Source: Mytilus galloprovincialis
Lineage: Eukaryota; Mollusca; Bivalvia; Mytilida; Mytilidae
Direction of reading: 5' to 3'
Length of the DNA stretch: 64,000 nt
NCBI RefSeq assembly: GCF_965363235.1
Contig: NC_134843.1
Coordinates: 92,227,795-92,291,794 of the forward strand
The position numbers were made by a program, and so were the translations under genes. The notes under the pieces are model-generated. The model worked only from the letters and a program-made list of their open reading frames with translations, was not told where the DNA came from and did no database searches. Shown in pieces: positions 23,121 to 35,905 of the stretch; positions within the stretch are counted from its first letter, which is position 1; each line of letters begins with the position of its first letter.

Positions 23121-24940
23121 AAAGAGCGTTTGACCTGCAACACAACTTAGAGATCCACTTATCTTTTTGTTTGAAACATTCTTAAAGATACTTATAGGAA
23201 TGTTAAACTGTTTGTGACCAATTCTCTACTTATTTAGTGATAGTTTTTTTTCTACAAATTGATATTCTTTATAACACAATTGTTTTCTTCTTTTTTTTGA
23301 GAAGTGTTGTATAAGTAAAATGGTAAAATGCTATTTTCAAACACGCCGACGTTTACCAAGGATCACTCTAGATGTTGTGGTTAATATATTGGCATATGTT
23401 TTTCAGTTCAAAATATCGTAAACAATAAATATTAAGGTTTGTTCAATAGCATGTCAAATTATTGATTTAGAAATATTCCATTTGTTTCAAATAAGGTATT
23501 CATATTTCTATTTTTCTATAATAATAAATTAAATGTAAGCATCAATAACAAGTAAGCATGATAATGATAATCCTTTTTAGTGTGGATGTTTCAAAAATAT
23601 GAATATTAAATAATCCTCTTCGATTGAAATTTTTATGATTTTACTATTTTTCACTGTTCTACTGTGGTTTTAATTTCCAGATCTTTCCGAAGAACTAAAC
23701 TGTTCTTGATTTGACATGATCCCTTTCGACTTATCACTTTACACTTTCTCGCCACTTGAATTCCTCGTGCACTAAAATAGGTGTTAGTACACACACGTAT
23801 TGGCGCAATGCTTAAATGACCTTGATGATACTATACAACAATCAGTTATTGTCACACATTTTTACCATGATTTTTGTTTCTAACCTATCTTGGCATTTCT
23901 CAACTAGGTCTTAAAATTTTGCACTTTTAACTTACACTATATGATCAAGTTGACATTGTTCCCCTTCAACTTTCTCTTTTTTAACTTCAAAATGACATTT
24001 TTCAGTTCCATGATTACCTTTTGTCTCTTCCAAATTGACACTTTATATATTTTCTTTAAACTTACCGATTTCGTTTCTTAACTTAAGATTTCCAGTTGAC
24101 GTTTCTATTTTTATTTCTGTTCACAAAAATCTGATGGCTGACGGAAAGACATAACACATATAATTTGTCCATTAAAATGAATAAGAGTAATTTCATCTGT
24201 TTAATACATATCTTTACGAATGCATATTACCAATGTACTATGACTACTATTTGAAATTTAGCATGACTTATGCTTCGTTTTACAACAAGTCAGTAATATG
24301 CATATATATTTCAAATATGCATTATTATATAAACTAATTATAGCTTCAGAATTATAATCATTCAATGGAAATGTCAGTATTAAAATCCACTCCGTTTACA
24401 CTTCTTATTACATATTGTTTATAATGCATCGTGCGAGTTATTTGAACATAGTGATAATAAGGTCAAAGTTAATTAATATTTTAAATAAGAAGAATGCTCT
24501 CATGGTATCTTTTAATGAACTAACTGTCATCAATTTTATCTCCTTTATTTTAAAACATATTTTTACTCATTTATAACATAAAACAGTAAATGAAATTTAA
24601 TGTTAAAGCAGCACAACATTGAAATCTCATATTCCGTAAAATGTATAGCACTCGTCATTTGATGTCCGGTGGAAAGACTCGTTAGCAACATTACAATATC
24701 TTCCTATTTCTATTATTGTAGCAATAAAATATTTCCTGCGATTATGACAAACAATCGTATATGTCGTTATCCCAGGAACTATCACATTGCGAGAATAAAT
24801 TAACTATAGACCAAATCACGTTGATGATTAATATCCTTATGCTTATGGAGGTGTTCGCATATCGTTTGCAAAGTTAACACCTCTGTGCAGTTATAATTGA
24901 CATATTGCATAGGTGATTAAGCTGCTTAACTCTTTTTTTC
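23121..24940. other. gene-free AT-rich stretch
   Basis: No exon, RNA gene or repeat family was recognised. Confidence 0.4.
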
Positions 24941-24950
24941 TCATTCAGAA

Positions 24951-25219
24951 GGCAGAGGACCATATAATATGTGTAAACACTATAGAGTTATTAAATGTTC
25001 ACAAAGTACTGATTTTCCAGAGACCTTGTTGTGTCCAAATAAGGATAAGTTACACCAAGAAGCCTCAAAAGGAGCATTACATGTTTGCAAGATTACGGAA
25101 AATCAATCTCACTTCGTAACCCGAAAATTTAACCACATATCTGAAATTGTTTCATCTTCGAAACGAGCCATCATACATATCAAAGTTTACCATATAGTTG
25201 AACATTTGGTTTTGTCAGG
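24951..25219 (+). CDS. candidate orphan exon of an unknown gene
   Basis: A strong acceptor (ctttttttctcattcag, ending at about 24950) opens a frame that stays open for about 89 codons. The frame reaches a possible donor (TTGTCAG|GTGTTATG, near 25219). The peptide includes GRGPYNMCKHYRVIKCSQ, LLCPNKDKLHQEASKG and HVCKITENQSHFVTRKFN, with four cysteines, and looks more protein-like than the chance frames around it. I do not recognise the family and found no partner exon within several kb. It could be an exon of a gene with long introns, a retroelement scrap, or chance. Confidence 0.25.
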
Positions 25220-25669
25220 TGTTATGAATTCCTTTTATTTTATTTTACCTTGGAGGACGGTAATTTTGTTAATATTTTTACTATTGGCATGTGTCAGTAA
25301 ATGAATTGTGTAATTAAATACACTAAAAAGGAAACTCCTGTACGCAATATTGATCTATACTCTGTTTGGAATTTTTTTAAGGTATACTTTTGTTGACTGT
25401 TCTGATGTACTAGGATTCACAAACCTGTATATTTTGTTTGTGTCTGATCAAGGTTTGTCATTAACGCTTGTACGGCATTGAATCCGGTATCGTATGTTTA
25501 TTATACATCATTTTGATATCAATATGATAAACAGTAGATGAGAAGAATACGGCATTGAGACTACAACCCAGCGACACAAAAATCTAAGGACATCTGGTTG
25601 TTTACAAGGTTATAATTTGGAATTGCAAAAAAAAGCTGCTGTAGTAATGAAATTGGACTGATAAAACAC

Positions 25670-25945
25670 TGGCAAAATATATAAAAAGAATATTCAAACT
25701 CATAAGTCGAAAACAAACTCACAATGCCATAACAAAACAAAGCCAAAACAAATGACGAAAAGACAGTACACAAAAGACAACATAGCAAACTAACAACTGA
25801 GCAATACGAACCCTACCAAATATCAGAGGTGATCTTCGGTGCTCCAGAAGGGTAAGCCGATCCTGCCATTGTGTTACTCATTTAAGTATAATTCCGGTAA
25901 TAAGTCTAATTCCTGTCGGTCACATTCGAGAAAAGAGGACGGGTG
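25670..25945 (+). repeat. dispersed repeat R1
   Basis: 'agaatattcaaactcataag', 'actcacaatgccataacaaa', 'acaactgagcaatacgaacc' and 'ggtgctccagaagggtaagc'. The minus-strand frame at 25561-25788 is a by-product. Confidence 0.6.
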
Positions 25946-26108
25946 CGTGCATGACATATAGGTCGTAATCTGTGAAACAGATATCCATGACGGTCAATCA
26001 AAACATGATGGCGCCCGTAAAATTTTCGAAAGGGTTATTTTAACTTCACCACTTGAAACTCTTGGTAAAATATCTTCCTTGTAAACAGTGTCCCTCTATC
26101 ATGGAAAT

Positions 26109-26191
26109 CTACCCTCCTTTAAGAGTAGACTAGTCCGACAGATAACCAATCTATCTGTCTGAAGGACTATACTACTCCGAAAGGAGGGTAG
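26109..26191. repeat. long hairpin (inverted repeat of about 83 bp)
   Basis: The left arm, from CTACCCTCCTTTAAGAGTAG through AGTCC and GACAGATA, pairs with TATCTGTC, then GGACT and CTACTCCGAAAGGAGGGTAG. The loop is a few bases. It could be a small fold-back element; no RNA family is recognised. Confidence 0.7.
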
Positions 26192-26269
26192 TATACCTAA
26201 CCTAATAATGACCTCAGGGTTCAGCTAACAAGCAAGCTAACCAAATATTATACCTTTAACTACACACTC

Positions 26270-28045
26270 TATGCATTCTGCTGTAATTATAACTTTTGTC
26301 GTAAAGTTTTGTTCTCAACCTACCCTCATTGTCAATTTCTAGATGTGATGCAAGTCAAGACTTAACGGCATCTGCTATATCCTTTATTTCAATTTCAATG
26401 TGGTAGATGCATTCGATATAGTCACCAAATTTTTAATTATTTAACGATAGGATATGAATTATATAGAGTAATGTGAAGTTAAAAGTATTTCATTTTTCCT
26501 AAGAAGCTATTGTATGAAGTCCATCTCATATAAATAAAGGAAGTCGACAAGAAGAGGAGCACAGTTGATTCCCGTGGGATTACTCATTGTGTGTTCTTTA
26601 AACGTAACAAATATGGTGTCAATCAAGAAATAAAGCATCTTGGAAATGTCAATTTTAGAGGATGTATGTTAAATCACGAGTGATATTTTACAAAAGTTCC
26701 CTTCCTAAGAACAAATACTTGTATCTACTTTGGACATTCTTTTTTATCAAATAAAACAGGACCAATTTTTTCAATTTGTCTTTTATTTTTGAATCCGGTA
26801 TACTTGTGTAAAGGGTAGAAGGATAAAATGTTTTAATACTGTATCAAGAATAAAAAGAGACCTAGATCATTTGAAGTGTAAAGTATCCACTTCTGATACA
26901 CGCCGCCTCAAAGTAGGTAGTTTCACAATATCTTTGAAACCCGCTTTGATTGCTGATAAAATGTATGATAATAATTTAAAAAGAGGTTGTAATTCAAAGG
27001 GAATATAGAACAGACAAATGATTATTTAGACTTTTCTCCTTGGTAAGTGTCTTGGGTGTATGTTCAAGTGAATTGTCAATACCTAATTTCTTTATCAAGC
27101 AGTTTATGTAATGTGATTTAGAATTAACGATGTTGTTTGGGGTTTTGTCTGCGGGGAAAACAATGTATGTGTCAAGGAGATAGGACAGGTGCTCAGCAAC
27201 ATTTTGGGTCTTTGAAGATCGATGTAGCATGTGTATTCATAGACCCATTCAGATTTTTAATTTTAATTTGTATCAACGACCTCACATCCATAACACACTT
27301 GGAAAGAGTAATGTCTTCTTTTTCGTGTTTAGTGTATTGCCTGGCAAAATCCTCGACTGAATCCATCAGTATTTCAAAGTTGTGTTTCCAATTGATGGAT
27401 TTAGGCGCACGATACGTCGGGGCTTTGGATAACACATTTCGTGGACTAGTGTTGTTGACAATGTTCAGGTCACCAGTTATAGCATGACCAAACGGATTAT
27501 ATATAGATTGGAAGCTAGAATTAGAGCAGTCAGAAGGTTAAGACATGAAGTCGTCAATGTCGAGATCCTGTAAAGCGTGTTTGACATTGGTAATGGGTTT
27601 GGTTTAAGTATAGGAGATGATAGTTATATATTAATTTTTTAAGGTAGGGATGTATTTTCGAGTGATGAAAAACATTTCCCAAGTTGGTGGCATCGAGACC
27701 TTTGTTGGCAAAAGAATGTTTTAAAAGGATCCTTTATCCTTTCTATCTTTTGTAATGCAAACCGGTATGAAAAGTTAGTGACTGGCAATATCCAAAATGA
27801 TAGCTGTAATTTCGTATTGGTTTGAAATGGAGATTTGTAACAGTACTGGTTTCTAAACACAATTTGTACAGAAGTGAAGTTTTGAATTGGGTAGTGAGCA
27901 AAGTTTCGTGCGAATGTGATGAATATTCAATGGCTTGTGTATAAATAACAGAAGGTCATTAATAGAGACAAAATGGAGAAAAGACGATGTATCATCACCA
28001 TGACCCTCGACGTCGGGGAGCAAAATTGATTTATTCATCATAATC
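26270..28045 (-). mobile_element. broken retroelement, reverse-transcriptase N-terminal half
   Basis: On the minus strand the order is PDVEGHGDDTSSFLHFVS with SLPNSKLHF (about 28010-27870), SKAPTYRAPKSINWKHNFEI (about 27430), and FPADKTPNNIVNSKSHYINC (about 27150). A short downstream piece (LEIDN region) lies near 26340. This is the upstream part of the protein whose catalytic blocks are seen at 10.8 and 16.1 kb; the 'PADK..NNIV' block precedes the fingers domain. It is a broken copy with much of its middle missing. The family is tentatively Penelope-like. Confidence 0.6.
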
Positions 28046-28344
28046 ACCGAGATACAGAATGGACTAGATAGAATACTTAAACCATCAATTTTGTCGTTAG
28101 AACAATAATATTATTTCATGATCGCTATTTTTGGTTTTGAAAATGGAACATATTATTAAAAGAATACCGGTATTTTGTATATACCATTACTCTAAAACAA
28201 AACATATCTATAACAAAGTCTGAATAATATGAATGATCAATTCAAGATGAGTGTTTCAAATAAATATTGAATGTATTCAAATAAATGGTGTCCCATTAAA
28301 CATTTAAAATCATTAAGTAAGTAATATGCATATTTCAATTCCAA

Positions 28345-28500
28345 GAGGAGCGAAATATCCCAAAGGGATATTCAAACTCACAAAAACAACCTGACAATGC
28401 CATGGCATAACAACGAAAAACCACCAAAAGACACACAACAGAACACCAAACAAAACCTGAAAAACTAAAAACAAAGCAACACGACCCTTAGTATCTCCCG
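28345..28500 (+). repeat. dispersed repeat R1
   Basis: 'aagaggagcgaaatatccca', 'gggatattcaaactcacaaa' and 'ctgacaatgccatggcataa'. The nearby open frames on both strands derive from it. Confidence 0.6.
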
Positions 28501-28759
28501 CCTCGTTTTGGTATAAGGTTTGCACGTGTGTCTATTGTTTCATACTGTATGTTAATATCTTCATGCTGTTTCGAATTAAGGTGTCTTTGGGTTCCTGACT
28601 CTCTGGTAAATACACAATCATTACTTTTATTCTTACTTAGATATGTAATGACTAATAATTTACAATTAAAATTCGACTGCATTGATAAGCAGTTATTTGG
28701 ATGTGCAGATTCATAACGAAGCAAATTATTACTTTATTTTATTTATTTTCAATTGTTTT

Positions 28760-31700
28760 TCAAAGCCTATCAGCAGCACAGCTGGAAAATACACACCACA
28801 TGTAGCTCAAGGCACCTATTAAAATGAAGTCACAAGTATCCATCAATACATGAACATATTTATTTATAGTATAACTAATCGCCGTATTTGAATATCAAAA
28901 ATAAGACAACGCGTGACCGAACGACGCATGGATTAAACGAGTGCGCAGCACGAGTTTAATCCATAGCGGCGTTCGGTCACAAGTTGTCTTATTTTTGATA
29001 TTCAAATACGGCGATTAGTTATTCTTTTTATTACATTGGCAAATGGCTTTTTTTTAATGAAATTAATGTAGAAAATGTAAGGAACTATATCTTTTTCCTA
29101 CGCATTGACAATTTGTTTTGATCCGACGTTATCGACGTCTTGACAACGCCTATTGTTGTATGACGTCAGAGAGTGAAATAACCACGTTTATTTCACATGT
29201 GAAATTATCGGTTTTTATTTAACTGGGAAATCAATGTAATTCATTGCAACCAATGTAATAAACCTTTATAATGGTCATCAAGTGATTATTTAAGACATTT
29301 GCTTTGTTATTAACAAGCTTTCAATAAAAACTTTCAACAAATTAGGCGCAAATCTTAGAAAAAAAATAAACATATTTAGAAAACCTGGTCCATATTTAAA
29401 ATATAATCTAAGAGTTTCAAGAGTTGAAAGTTTCTTATTTTCTATTTAATAATATATTTTTGAATACGCAAACATAATTTCGCATTATATGAAGTGATAT
29501 TTAGCGCAAAACTTACTGGATGAAGTGAAATCTGCATCTAAAACACAAGAAGAGCAAATTACCAATTTACCACAAAGAAACAATCAACTTTAATAGCATA
29601 CACGTTAAATGGAAACATAAAAGAAGCTATATAAAACTATTATCAATAAAGATGAACAAAGGGAGGTCAAGGATATACGTCAATTAGACAGCAACAGGTA
29701 TGTCATCCGATGGTTGAATATTTATAACCGACCTATTTAGAAATTTTACATTCAATTAGTTAAAATCATACATTTTCAACAAAAAAGGTAAATTCAAATA
29801 AAACATTGAAAACATACAAATCTGATAATATTTATGTTTGATCGATAGATAAAAAAGATGATAGCAGTAATATTGTCACATTGCATCGATTTTAATCTAT
29901 AAATCCATGGAAAAGTTGTAATGAGAAGAGTTTCAATCCACACACATCCCGAATTTTATATCTTAAAGTTTTGTGTCTTTCAAATGTTAAGGCCAGCGAA
30001 AAGATATCAACTTTTTAGTTTGACAAAAATAAAAGGGGAAGAGAAAAGTTAATTAAGTTATTCATATTGTTCATATGAAATGTTAGTAGTATGGCTATCA
30101 AAAGATATGCTGCTTGTTTTCCTCCATTTTACCTAAAATGTCTCAATTCAATTGCAGAATGATTTTTTTTCTTAAATTAATCAGTTTTCATTTCCTTTCT
30201 ATGCATAGTCATTTACAATTTAAGGTATTTGATATGTATACAATATCATTGTTTGATATGCAAGTTTGTCAGATTTCAGGCCCTATAACAATATCTATTA
30301 AACAAATTGACAACGTATAATGCAAAGTTCATAATATTGTGTTCTTACAAGTGTAAAAATAGAACACATCAAAATTTAACCACTTCTGTTTTTCTAAAAA
30401 AGTGTCAGAATAACTCTCCACTAAATCATTACAGCTAACATTATACCTATCATTGTTTTACATGTAATTTCAAAGATAATGATAAAATGATGTAATGAAG
30501 TACCTCTCCGCAGCTTTTTTATGACAGGAGAAACTGTAGCATGCATTGACCTGTAATCTTTACAAAACGCTGCAACTTTGTGTCCAGCTAAAGCCTTTAC
30601 TTCGTCATAGGTCATTTTAGTATTCACGATGTTTAGAATGTGGTCATGCACCTCGGTGGTCCATCCCTGTATAAAGATAATCTCGCATAAAATTTAACAA
30701 AATGAGGATTTTCTTCTCATGAAAATGCCATTTGTAACCTTATTATGTCCTCCTACCAAATAATTTATACTTCACTTTAACTGAAAAATTGCTTTATCTA
30801 CATACATGCCTTTAAAGTGTTTACACAATTAGAAAAAAAAATCATATAAACTTACGATTCTGTATTTTCTGTCAGATGCCATGGGTACGGGTGATTTCGT
30901 GATAATACAAGTTTGCTTGTTTATATTTTTCAGCGCACCGTAACCCTGCAAATTTAAATGTATTTGTCTAAATGAGAAATTCAACGCAACATACGTTCCA
31001 TTAAGAATATTTACATGTTTATATCTATTCAATTTTTTTTTATGTTCATTTATACTTCCAATAAAATCATAAAAAAACAATTGAAGGCAATTAAAGTCTG
31101 TAAATTATTTCTTGTTTAGCCTTGTTTATTAATAATATAAGTTATGAACTCAATAAACTGATAATATTGTTATCAATACTCTTCAGTTACTTAACTATAT
31201 ATTCATACCGTGCTATAATCGTGAAAATTGACTGTCGGGACGCCATTCTTGTATTTACAAACGTCGCCAACAATAGCAATGACAGTCTTTTCTTCGGTAT
31301 CATGTATAACATCCATAGCCACTTTGCGTCCCATATGGTCGATTTCAATCAGGTGGTTTACCTGTAAAGTCATAAGAAAAATTCAGAATTTTTTATGCAC
31401 AAAAAATGTGACAGTATAATTAACCGATAATTAATCTTGACGCATTTAATAGAAGACAAGTATGAATACTATATGAAAGGCTCTAAATACACTGAGGCTA
31501 TACGAGTTTTGCAAAAGACTATTAAATAATTGTCATTGAAATCAATTTTGTTCAAGGATAACGTTTCCAAACACAAAAAAGTTATTAAAGACAACCATTG
31601 ACAAGGATACTAACTTGAATGTTAACAAATTTAGTTGATTATAAAACAAAATATAATTAACGTACTCATTGATGTGAATTGTTTTTAGAAACAAGTAATT

Positions 31701-31865
31701 ATGGTTTTGTATACATTGTTCGTATTATTTTTTTATTTGAAGTGCTTTACTAGCAGCACAGCAATCAATGATTATTCAAAATTTACTCAAAATTCGAAAA
31801 TAATAACTTACCTCTGGAATAGCCTTCACATAAACGAACATCAATGTCACTATTCCAATAATCAT
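28760..31865 (-). CDS. BRICHOS-A: secreted BRICHOS-domain proprotein with C-terminal CX4C tail
   Basis: Six coding exons, all GT-AG: 31865-31812, 31361-31209, 30945-30856, 30666-30504, 29537-29517 and 28815-28760 (stop TGA). The product has 178 residues. The first exon is the signal peptide MIIGIVTLMFVYVKAIPE. Residues about 60-140 fit BRICHOS: FHDY (Asp 66), INKQTC (Cys 82) and AAFCKDY (Cys 134). KLRR (150-153) is a furin-type site, and a cut there would release 25 residues (DADFTSSSA, then the SYMWCVFSSC core). BRICHOS domains chaperone beta-prone segments of their own proproteins in the secretory pathway; that this tail is the client is inference. Cys 53 is absent from the two paralogues. 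Residues 84-99 match B and C closely, whereas the last exon is shorter and ends in AADRL. An AATAAA lies within 15 nt of the stop. A 150-bp palindrome sits in the last intron. Confidence 0.85.
28872..29021. repeat. near-perfect 150-bp palindrome in BRICHOS-A intron 5
   Basis: The left arm TAACTAATCGCCGTATTTGA, continuing through 'taagacaac' and 'gtgaccgaac', is mirrored by 'gttcggtcac', 'gttgtctta' and TCAAATACGGCGATTAGTTA. The centre (GATTAAAC...GTTTAATC) is also self-complementary. It would form a very stable cruciform or, in the pre-mRNA, a hairpin. It may be a fold-back transposable element. Confidence 0.9.
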
Positions 31866-34800
31866 GATGATGGTTTTGACGAAAGATATCTGTAAACATT
31901 AAAAAGAAAGAGGTTCCAATCTTTGAAATGAAAATTAAATGTTTCGTATAATTAAAACTTGTATTAATGATAATATCTACATCTTTTAAATATAAAACAG
32001 AAATGAATGATCTTTAAAAATTTTTAATTATGAAAATTATTATTTCACGGTTAAATTATAAAATCTAAATTTAAGAATTGATCACTTTGTATTTAATTTT
32101 AAAAAAACGGAAAAGGGAATTAAAATGTTTGTACTCACAGGTTTAAAGAGTTTTATCATAATTGCATTTTTATTTTTTAGAATGGAACTTATATAAGTTT
32201 ATTTTTCTACCTATATTTGGAAATCTATTCAAAATTCTGTCACGACATATTGTTTACTTCATATGTTGCACGCTAATTTTTAACTCTAATCTAAAAAAAA
32301 AAAAAGATAGATTACCTTCTTGTTGACACATAATTAATAACATCAATAAAAAATAAATAAACTCGTTTCGATTTTCAGGGTACCTGTTCTTTTTTTATAG
32401 GGTTCTTTTAAAATTTTGTAATTAAATGATAAAAAAAAAGAATTCTATTGATAAAAAAGGCCTTATCGATAGATGTTGGATGTAATCTTCCTGTATGAAT
32501 TGACTAAAGATGTTTATATTTGCACATTTAAGGTTTAATGTTATTCTTATCTTCATATTTCGCTAGACAGTGCCATGACAGAGGGCTCATCATTGTATAA
32601 AATTGTATGCAATTTTGACTCCTTTAGAATCCTTGACTTCACTGCTGGAAATATAAATGCCATCTTCGTGTTGTTCTTGAAATCGTTTTATGAGAAATTT
32701 TTATAAAGGTTCAATAAATGTATCTTGATTTTTTTAATCGGTTTTGTGCTTTGTTTGTATTTTTGTTTATATAAATTGTCTTATTCATAGTTTAAAAAAC
32801 AAGAATAAACTGGGTTTTTTTTCCTTGAAAGAAATTAGTTTCCATTGTATAAGATCATATGTATAAAGGGAAATGTGAGGTAAACATTAGTGAAACGAAA
32901 ACCTTATCACAATAATAACCAGAAGACATTTAGTGTGCATCATTTAGTTTTCAACAAAAGACAGGTGTATAAACACCCTGGAAAGCTCTAAATTGTCCGG
33001 ATTCCATTAAACGTGAAGAATTATTAATACATTGAACAGAAACTATCAAATATTTGCCATAAACACCGACTTTTTTCAAATAATGAAAAACATTAAGAGG
33101 TGACAAACGACAACTACTCTCAAGATTCTAAACTCTTCCCCTCTTTGTAGATTACAAATCGTACATCGAATATACAATTAAAACCAGTACAGGAATACAA
33201 TAAAGGTATAATAGATAACAAAATCACAATTTCATACAGCAAAGTCCTAAAAAGAAGAGAAAGTCATGATCATGAGCCATGGTCAAACCAATGTATTTAC
33301 AGAAAAACTATCATTAAGCGATGTTGTCACAAAACGAACATGATAACCTGGTTGAACCACAATAGTATAACAATAACATCTATCAATAAATCTTTTATGC
33401 CAACGAGACATGTTTGCTTGCACTGATAATGACTTTATATGAAATAAACTCGTATATACATCTAATTAGACTGCAGGACAGCATGGTGTTTGATGCCAAT
33501 ATATTGAAATTCCAATACATCATACAAATATCGGACAGTTGATGAAATATACGGACCAACATGATAACCCAACCCGACCATAGATTGTTCATATAAAATT
33601 CATTATACTGGTAATATTCATTCTACGTGATGTTTGTCTATTCAAGACTTGACATTATGCTTCTGGACTAACTTTTGATGTCTTTGTTAGCTTACCATTA
33701 TATGTTCATAAAATGTGTTTTGCATGACATGGATTATAAATTTTGGAAATTCACTGTTACTTTCGTATAATAAATATTCTCTGTACTACTGATTTTTTTC
33801 ATTCTTATTATTACAGGATGTTATTTATACATGATTTCAATATGACTTTAAAACAGTTAAGTCTTTCTCTTTCCGGGATCAACGAAACAATTTTTGAATG
33901 AGAAAAATGAGAGGATGTTTACCCCGGAATGATGTTTGTAAAGGTATCATTAATATATCATCTATATCATATTCATTATAAGCTCAGTTCTATATTCATC
34001 AACTATTGATTTTGCTTTTCAACTATTTTGATTCAATTGTCACTGATAACTCTTATTTTGAAAATATGAGCGACTGGCTTTTCAAGTTTTAATCCTGTTA
34101 TCATGAATGAGTTTTCTGTCCTCCGCCTTCCTCTTTCTACGTATATGATTGTGTTTGGTAAATGTTGATTTTTATGAGAAAAACGTCTATTTCAGTCTCC
34201 CAGCAATTGCGCACTAATACTGTACATCAAACCGAAACAACAGTCACGTAACCGGTAGGTCCGTGTTAAATTTGGTTGATTTAGATAATTTTATTTTTAA
34301 GAAATTTAGTTATTATCCTGTTACTCATATTCAATGTCTTGTTTTGTTTAAAAAAAACCATGCACAATGATATAGAGGACAAATAAAAACTGTTCAGCAT
34401 CACGCTACCAATAAAATTCGGACATGAATACAACGACCGTCAAAACCCATTTGTCAGTCAATTTACGAAAAACAAAAAAATCCTATATATGTTTTTACAG
34501 ATTTTCCCTCTATCATCTGTTAAATTCAAGCGCATCTTTTTATTTGTATGGTTAATTAGACGCTTTAATGGATTTGGGAACAATTGAAATACATTTCAAA
34601 TCATCAGACATTTAAACGATTGTCAATATAGAACTCCAACTACTAATAACAGAAAAGTGAGTTTCGTAAATTTCCAAAGCAAAATACTTTAAAATTCAAA
34701 AGTTATCAAAAATAAAGAGCTTATAAACCTAAGTAGACAAAAAGTATAGCCCAAGAGAAGCAATTGACTGTGAAATTATGGTTTATTCATTCAAAAATAA

Positions 34801-34920
34801 CACTATCATAGTTCGAATATAACCCTGAAATTAACTTTTTTCAATTCATTTATATAACAATATTTTAATATAAAATTTCGTTCCATTGAATTATAAAACA
34901 TGATGATTAGAATTATCTTT
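31866..34920. other. upstream region of BRICHOS-A and gene-free stretch
   Basis: Immediately upstream of the BRICHOS-A start the minus strand shows a plausible acceptor (ttttaatgtttacag, near 31880-31895), which suggests a non-coding leader exon further right. Beyond that I see no gene or recognised element. Confidence 0.4.
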
Positions 34921-34924
34921 GACA

Positions 34925-35445
34925 AGTAAAGGCAACAGTAGTATGTCGCTGTTAAAAAGTCATAAATTAATTGAGAGGGTAACAATTTAAAACGGAGGGA
35001 AACACATCAGCAAAAGCATACGCCAAAATACATAGAAACGAACTATTTGATAACAACTGCCATTTTACTGATTGGTACTCGACATTTGAAGACAAAAATA
35101 GTGGGTTGAACCTAGTTTTATGACTAGCCAAACCTTCCGTTTTTCAAAGATACACGAGACGACTTAGAATTTTGAATTAATCAATGTCCCTCACCTTAGT
35201 AGCATAATAACAACTTCACATACATATTGGACACACAGTGCCTAACTCATTCGGTATTCAAGAGCTCGCAACTGCTAATCAAATATTGTCAAAAGTCACC
35301 AGTGTCTGAGCAGAAAGTTGATGAACCAGTGGTGTGTTAAAGATCGTTTCGCCCTTTTTTTTTTAAGTTCATCTGAAGATACCAAAACCTGGTTGATAAA
35401 TATTCTGTATCTAATTTACATATAATACAAGATAGTATTGAAGTA
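34925..35445 (+). mobile_element. R7 fragment followed by a reverse-transcriptase remnant
   Basis: R7 ('aaaggcaacagtagtatgtc') runs from 34925 to about 35045. From about 35160 the sequence matches the C-terminal part of the 16.1-17.1 kb element, as 'actcattcggtattcaagag' and 'agaaagttgatgaaccagtg' show. Both loci have the same R7-then-retroelement order. An old, broken copy. Confidence 0.5.
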
Positions 35446-35454
35446 TAGATTCTA

Positions 35455-35905
35455 GGTACTGACGTTGTATATCGTATCCATCTTACGTGGCTCTGTACTT
35501 ACATCCCGTTATTTTATTGTTGCGTTATTGTAATTTTTTTGTGTTCCTGTCTATCGTTTTTGCAAATGGGCTTTGTCTTTATGCCATTTTATTTCTTTAA
35601 TGACGTTTTTGCTAGGTTTTGTAGTGATTACGATTATAACACAATGTACCTTACCTTTATGCAATGACTGATGTACCCTTACATTTGACATTTTTAACCT
35701 ATTATGTATGTCTGTTTTGTTCACACAATCTTGTCAATATAATGGCATTTTATGCGACTGACATACAAGTGAGAGATTTAACTTGCTATTAACTTGCTAT
35801 AAAACCTGGTATAATCCACCATTTCTACATCAGAAAGTGTCTGTACCAAGTCAGCAATATGACAGTTGTAATCCATTCGTTTGATGTGTTAGGGCTTTTG
35901 ATTTT
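35455..35905 (+). repeat. dispersed repeat R4
   Basis: 'gacgttgtatatcgtatcca', 'tacttacatcccgttatttt', 'tgttcacacaatcttgtcaa', and the 3' words 'aagtcagcaatatgacagtt' and 'gtaatccattcgtttgatgt'. Confidence 0.6.

Noticed and set aside
30421-30651. 76-residue frame taken as a complete gene with start at 30651
   Set aside because: It is exon 4 of BRICHOS-A reading through its donor; splice signals and the paralogues fix the true exon at 30504-30666.
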